Part shown: one piece after another, positions 55,702 through 64,000 of the stretch
Position numbering within the stretch: the stretch's first letter is position 1
Layout of the letters: each line of letters opens with the position of its first letter
Origin: Polyangium jinanense
GTDB lineage: Bacteria > Myxococcota > Polyangia > Polyangiales > Polyangiaceae
Assembly: GCF_028435365.1 (NCBI RefSeq)
Contig: NZ_JAGTJJ010000030.1
Coordinates: forward strand, 80,205 to 144,204
Length of the DNA stretch: 64,000 bases
Reading direction: 5' to 3'
The notes under the pieces: model-generated
Database searches by the model: none
The model's input: only the letters and a program-made list of their open reading frames with translations
Told to the model about the DNA's origin: nothing
Position numbers and translations under genes: made by a program

Positions 55702-57096
55702 GTGTTCGCAAAGATCCTCATCGCCAACCGCGGCGAAATCGCCTGCCGCATCGCCCGCACTTGCAAGCGCCTCGGGATTCCCGTCGTCGCCGTCTACTCG
55801 GACGCCGACGCGAACGCCCCGCATGTCCGCATGGCCGACGAAGCCGTGCGGATCGGACCGCCGCCCGTCAAAGACAGCTACCTCTCGATCGAGGCCGTCA
55901 TCGCAGCGGCCAAGCAAACCGGCGCGCGCGCGATCCACCCCGGCTACGGCCTGCTGAGCGAGAAAGAGGCCTTCTGCCGCGCGGTGAACGACGCCGGCAT
56001 CGTCTTCATCGGCCCGCGCCCCGAGGCGCTCGACGCCTTCGGCGACAAGATCAAGGCGCGCGAGGTGGCCAAGCGCGTAGGCGTCTCGCCGCCGCCCGGC
56101 ACGGACGGGCCCATCAGCGCGGACGACGTCGAGTTTGCCACGCGCGAGGCCGAGCGCATCGGCCTGCCGATCCTGGTGAAGGCCGCGGGCGGCGGCGGCG
56201 GCATCGGCATGCAGATCGTCGAGGACCTCGGAAAACTCCCGCGCGCCCTCACGGCTTGCTCGGATCGCGGCAAGAGCGCGTTCGGCGACGCGCGCGTCTA
56301 CCTCGAGCGCTACATGCGCGCGCCCAAGCACATCGAGGTGCAGATCCTGGCCGACACGCATGGCAACGTCGTCGCGCTCGGCGAGCGCGAGTGCAGCGTG
56401 CAGCGCCGGCACCAGAAGATCGTGGAGGAGACGCCCTCGCCGGCCCCGTTTTTCCAAGGCGAAGCGGGCGAGGCCAAACGGAAGGATCTCTTCGAGCAGG
56501 CCAAACGGATCGTCCGGAGCGTCGGGTACGTCGGCGCGGGCACGGTCGAGTTCGTCGCCTCGGGTGACGGCGAAATTTTCTTCCTCGAGGTCAACGCGCG
56601 TCTCCAGGTCGAGCACTGCGTGACCGAGATGGTCTGGGGCATCGACCTCGTGGAGCAGCAGATCCGCGTCGCCGCCGGTGAGCGCCTCGCGCCCGAGGTG
56701 CTCGCGGCCGAGGGGCGAGGGCATTCGATCGAGGCGCGCGTCTACGCCGAGGATCCCGCGAAAAAGTTCGCCCCGCAGCCCGGCCGCATCGAAAAGCTCG
56801 TCTGGGCCCCGGCCGGCGGGGATCTGCGGATCGAGACCGGGGTCGAGGAGGGCTCGGAGGTCACGCCCTTCTACGATCCGATGATCGCCAAGATCGTCGC
56901 GTCCGGCCGGAGCCGCGCCGAGGCGATCGCCCGGCTCGACGAGGCGCTCGCCCAGACCACGCTCGATCTCGTGGGCCCCGCCGGTCCGGCCGCGACGAAC
57001 CTCCGGTTCCTCCGCCAGGTCCTTGTATCGGAGGCCTTCGTGGGCGGACGGTACGACACGCTCTTCGCGGAGGCGCTCGCGAAAGAGAAGCGGTGA
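55702..57096 (+). CDS. Biotin carboxylase (acyl-CoA carboxylase subunit)
   Basis: The GTG at 55702 (VFAKILIANRGEIA) gives 464 residues, the full biotin carboxylase length. Markers are AIHPGYGLLSE, the ATP-grasp glycine loop KAAGGGGGIGMQ, ERECSVQRRHQK, FLEVNARLQVEH and FYDPMIAKIVASG. It catalyses ATP-dependent carboxylation of biotin on a carrier protein. No carrier (BCCP) domain is fused and no carboxyltransferase gene is adjacent, so it could serve acetyl-, propionyl- or methylcrotonyl-CoA carboxylase. The phosphomutase gene starts 16 bases after it. Confidence 0.92.
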   Translation: MFAKILIANRGEIACRIARTCKRLGIPVVAVYSDADANAPHVRMADEAVRIGPPPVKDSYLSIEAVIAAAKQTGARAIHPGYGLLSEKEAFCRAVNDAGIVFIGPRPEALDAFGDKIKAREVAKRVGVSPPPGTDGPISADDVEFATREAERIGLPILVKAAGGGGGIGMQIVEDLGKLPRALTACSDRGKSAFGDARVYLERYMRAPKHIEVQILADTHGNVVALGERECSVQRRHQKIVEETPSPAPFFQGEAGEAKRKDLFEQAKRIVRSVGYVGAGTVEFVASGDGEIFFLEVNARLQVEHCVTEMVWGIDLVEQQIRVAAGERLAPEVLAAEGRGHSIEARVYAEDPAKKFAPQPGRIEKLVWAPAGGDLRIETGVEEGSEVTPFYDPMIAKIVASGRSRAEAIARLDEALAQTTLDLVGPAGPAATNLRFLRQVLVSEAFVGGRYDTLFAEALAKEKR

Positions 57097-57112
57097 TACA
57101 TTTCTCCGCACG

Positions 57113-58915
<1,803 letters not shown>

Positions 58916-58920
58916 GAGAC

Positions 58921-59035
58921 CCTTGCATCGACCGCATCGCGGCCTTTGCACCCTCGGTCCAGGCCGTGCCTGGTCCGGGTCCAGGGGTGGACAACCCCTG
59001 GTCGGGCCCGGGGTGAAACCCCGGCGCTACGCAGC
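58921..59035 (-). repeat. Four-hairpin intergenic repeat, copy B (inverted)
   Basis: Same modules as copy A in reverse orientation, again between convergent gene ends. On the minus strand: CCGGGG-TTTCA-CCCCGG, CCAGGGGT with ACCCCTGG around TGTCC, CCAGGC-ACG-GCCTGG, then the long hairpin with loop GAT. Its long stem keeps the right arm of copy A (GCGGTCGATGCA), but the left arm has drifted (TGCAAAGGCCGC). Confidence 0.78.
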
Positions 59036-59040
59036 GAAAC

Positions 59041-60480
<1,440 letters not shown>

Positions 60481-60528
60481 AGCGCAAAGCAGCGGAGCTC
60501 TTGCAGTTTGCTACATGACTCGCAAGGG

Positions 60529-60558
60529 AGTTTACAACATTTACAACTGTGACTGCAA
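60529..60558 (-). promoter_or_regulatory. Candidate promoter of the RamB-like gene
   Basis: On the minus strand TTGCAG (60558-60553) and TAAACT (60534-60529), each 4/6 to consensus, are 18 bases apart. The predicted start is about 42 bases upstream of the coding region. The spacer holds a direct repeat of TTACAAC (plus strand, 60532-60547). Confidence 0.4.
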
Positions 60559-60608
60559 GTCAAACGAGAGAACCATACATACGTAACACCCTGAATTTGT
60601 TTCGTTCA

Positions 60609-60637
60609 TTGACGACAGATGGCAAACACCAAATAGT
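60609..60637 (+). promoter_or_regulatory. Candidate promoter and operator of aceB-aceA
   Basis: TTGACG (60609-60614), a 17-base spacer and AATAGT (60632-60637) fit a sigma-70-type promoter about 45 bases upstream of aceB. The spacer carries GCAAA (60622-60626). The same half-site occurs as GCAAA at 60484 and TTTGC at 60507, near the regulator start. RamB of actinobacteria binds TTTGC/GCAAA-type boxes, so these are plausible operators. Confidence 0.45.
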
Positions 60638-60680
60638 TCGTATGTCACGACGCGCAGCGTTGGACGCGGAGCGTTGAGCC

Positions 60681-62321
<1,641 letters not shown>

Positions 62322-62342
62322 ACCGCTGAAGGAGAGAGTCGC

Positions 62343-63629
62343 ATGTCCGTCGCGTATCCGCTTCCCATCCGCACCGCTGCCGTTTCCGAGAGCGGCCTCG
62401 TGCCGAACCGCTTTCAAGGCATCGTCCGCCCGTACACGGAGGCCGACGTGGAGCGGCTGCGTGGCTCGTTCCACATCGAGCACACGATCGCGAAGCTCGG
62501 CGCGCAGCGGCTCTGGGAGCTCCTGCACAGCGAGGACTACGTGGCGGCGCTCGGCGCGATGACGGGCAACCAGGCGATGCAGCAGGTGCGCGCGGGGCTG
62601 AAAGCGATCTACCTGAGCGGCTGGCAGGTCGCGGCGGACGCAAACCTCGCGGGCGAGATGTACCCGGATCAGAGCCTCTACCCGGCAAACAGCGTCCCTA
62701 GCGTGGTGCGCCGGATCAACCAGGCCCTGCTCCGCGCCGATCAGATCGATCACGCCGAGGGCAAGCGCGAGCGGCACTGGCTCGCGCCAATCGTCGCGGA
62801 CGCGGAGGCGGGCTTCGGCGGTCCACTGAACGCGTTCGAGCTGATGAAGGGGATGATCGAGGCGGGCGCGTCGGGCGTGCACTTCGAGGACCAGCTCGCG
62901 TCGGAGAAGAAGTGCGGCCACATGGGCGGTAAGGTGCTCGTGCCGACGAGCCAGTTCATCCGGACGCTCGTGGCGGCACGGCTCGCCTCCGACGTGATGG
63001 GCGTGCCGACGATCCTCGTGGCCCGCACGGACGCCGACAGCGCGAAGCTGCTCACGAGCGACGTGGATCCTCGGGATCGCCCGTTCCTCACGGGCCAGCG
63101 CACGCCCGAGGGTTTCTTCCAGTTCAAGGGCGGCCTCGACGCGGCGATCGCACGCGCGCTCGCCTACGCGCCGTACGCGGACATGCTCTGGTGCGAGACG
63201 AGCACGCCGGACCTCGAAGAAGCGCGCAAGTTCGCCGAGGGTGTCCATGGAAAATTCCCGGGCAAACTGCTCGCGTACAACTGCTCGCCGTCGTTCAACT
63301 GGAAGAAGAACCTCGACGATCTGACGATCGCGAAGTTCCAGCGCGAGCTCGGGGCCATGGGCTACAAGTTCCAGTTCGTCACGCTTGCCGGCTTTCACGC
63401 GCTGAATCACGGGATGTACGAGCTCGCCCGCGAGTACAAGGTGCGCGGCATGAGCGCGTACTCAGAGCTGCAGCAGGCCGAGTTCGCCGCAGAGAAGTCC
63501 GGCTACACGGCCACGCGCCACCAGCGCGAGGTGGGCACGGGCTATTTCGATCAGGTCGCGCAGGTGGTCTCCGGCGGCCTCGCCTCGACGCTCGCGCTGA
63601 ACGAGTCAACCGAGGCCCACCAGTTCTAG
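62343..63629 (+). CDS. aceA: Isocitrate lyase
   Basis: The 428-residue enzyme splits isocitrate to glyoxylate and succinate. It shows [34 protein letters not shown], the catalytic signature [14 protein letters not shown] and [14 protein letters not shown]. All are as in canonical ICL of about 430 residues. With aceB it allows growth on acetate, fatty acids or other C2 units. A four-hairpin repeat (copy C) lies just after the stop codon. Confidence 0.97.
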   Translation: MSVAYPLPIRTAAVSESGLVPNRFQGIVRPYTEADVERLRGSFHIEHTIAKLGAQRLWELLHSEDYVAALGAMTGNQAMQQVRAGLKAIYLSGWQVAADANLAGEMYPDQSLYPANSVPSVVRRINQALLRADQIDHAEGKRERHWLAPIVADAEAGFGGPLNAFELMKGMIEAGASGVHFEDQLASEKKCGHMGGKVLVPTSQFIRTLVAARLASDVMGVPTILVARTDADSAKLLTSDVDPRDRPFLTGQRTPEGFFQFKGGLDAAIARALAYAPYADMLWCETSTPDLEEARKFAEGVHGKFPGKLLAYNCSPSFNWKKNLDDLTIAKFQRELGAMGYKFQFVTLAGFHALNHGMYELAREYKVRGMSAYSELQQAEFAAEKSGYTATRHQREVGTGYFDQVAQVVSGGLASTLALNESTEAHQF

Positions 63630-63639
63630 GCTCTCGGCA

Positions 63640-63755
63640 GCGTAGCGCCGGGGTTTCACCCCGGACCCCGACCAGGGGTTGTCCACCCCTGGACCCGGGG
63701 CCTGCGCAAGCGCTGGACCCGGGGTCGATGAACTGCGCTGCGCGCAGTTCATCGA
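63640..63755 (+). repeat. Four-hairpin intergenic repeat, copy C
   Basis: It begins 10 bases after the aceA stop. The first two hairpins match copies A and B closely (CCGGGGT-TTC-ACCCCGG; CCAGGGGT with ACCCCTGG). The third is eroded. The last is a perfect 14-bp stem, TCGATGAACTGCGC with GCGCAGTTCATCGA, around loop TGC (63725-63755), in sequence unrelated to the copy A stem. Confidence 0.78.
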
Positions 63756-63883
63756 ACAGGCCGTGGCAAGACCAGCGACGAGCTTGCCAGCCAAGACCGC
63801 GGCGTTGATGTGTCTGCTCGACGAGGTGGCAGCGCTGCTGTCTCAGCAGGCAACGCCGCTCGTGGTCTTGCCCCGGGCCCGTC
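63756..63883. other. Structured spacer between inverted repeat copies
   Basis: No gene. Two nested inverted repeats are visible: GGCAAGACCA (63765-63774) with TGGTCTTGCC (63863-63872), and GCGGCGTTG (63799-63807) with CAACGCCGC (63851-63859). The whole block from 63640 to the edge could therefore fold as one large structure. Confidence 0.5.
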
Positions 63884-64000
63884 GGATAAACCGCGCATCG
63901 CGCGGTTTATCCGCCTTCGGTCCAGGCCGTGCCTGGTCCGGGGTGCAGGGGGCGGACAGCCCCCTGCTGGGGTGCGGGGCAACGCCCCGCGCACGCGCCC
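63884..64000 (-). repeat. Four-hairpin intergenic repeat, copy D (inverted, cut by window edge)
   Basis: Opposite orientation to copy C. The long hairpin is a perfect 13-bp stem, GGATAAACCGCGC with GCGCGGTTTATCC (loop GAT on the minus strand). Next are CCAGGC-CGT-GCCTGG, CAGGGGGC with GCCCCCTG, and GCGGGGC-AAC-GCCCCGC. The arm sequences diverge from the other copies while the pairing is kept. Confidence 0.72.

Noticed and set aside
63640..64000. Retron or CRISPR-like array
   Set aside because: No reverse transcriptase is in view, and the repeats are four-hairpin modules without regular spacers, so neither label can be supported from this window.

Overview
The window looks like part of a chromosome from a large-genome myxobacterium, most probably of the Polyangiaceae (Sorangium/Polyangium group). 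The reasons are very high GC with G/C at third codon positions, many exported lipoproteins with Cys-rich MopE-like or IgGFc-binding-like domains, KaiC-like, PilZ and CheR-like regulators, and a dispersed multi-hairpin intergenic repeat of a kind I associate with these genomes. This is inference from gene content; no rRNA or tRNA is present to settle it.

Layout. 1-1.7 kb: a zinc-finger ParA-like ATPase with a ribbon-helix-helix partner. 1.9-10.1 kb: the protein quality-control block tig-clpP-clpX-lon followed by purH, all on the minus strand. 10.3-12.7 kb: a conserved-looking 56-residue acidic protein diverging from chromosomal parA-parB. 12.7-17.9 kb: a membrane protein converging on a translationally coupled operon, CheR-like methyltransferase - GlnD - TPR lipoprotein. 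18.2-22.2 kb: envelope genes (secreted membrane protein, LpxL-like acyltransferase, orphan MlaF-type ATPase, polysaccharide deacetylase). 22.2-24.3 kb: rpsB-tsf, with an Arg-Gly-rich tail on S2 and two tandem covarying hairpins in the rpsB upstream region. 24.7-27.1 kb: KaiC-like ATPase with a coupled receiver protein, then a PilZ protein.

27.1-45.2 kb is a run of exported and membrane proteins: an IPT/TIG protein, two IgGFc-binding-like proteins, a Cys-rich lipoprotein, a GH5-like hydrolase, a membrane protein with a spermidine-synthase-like core, a zincin coupled to an OmpA/TSP3 protein, and, most unusually, an EutB-EutC fusion of ethanolamine ammonia-lyase carrying a twin-arginine lipoprotein signal. 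45.6-46.3 kb holds a rubredoxin gene and a decayed bestrophin/rhodanese relic. 46.3-48.5 kb encodes a LegB/LegC-like nucleotide-sugar dehydratase and aminotransferase pair.

48.5-59 kb is mostly housekeeping: an EEP-family hydrolase, enoyl-CoA hydratase, MazG, AzoR, RlmN, biotin carboxylase and a phosphohexomutase. 59-63.6 kb is a glyoxylate-shunt locus: a RamB/ScfR-like regulator divergent from aceB-aceA across an AT-rich promoter region with repeated TTTGC/GCAAA half-sites. Four copies of a four-hairpin repeat lie at gene 3' ends from 49.9 kb onward; the last two form an inverted pair running off the right edge.
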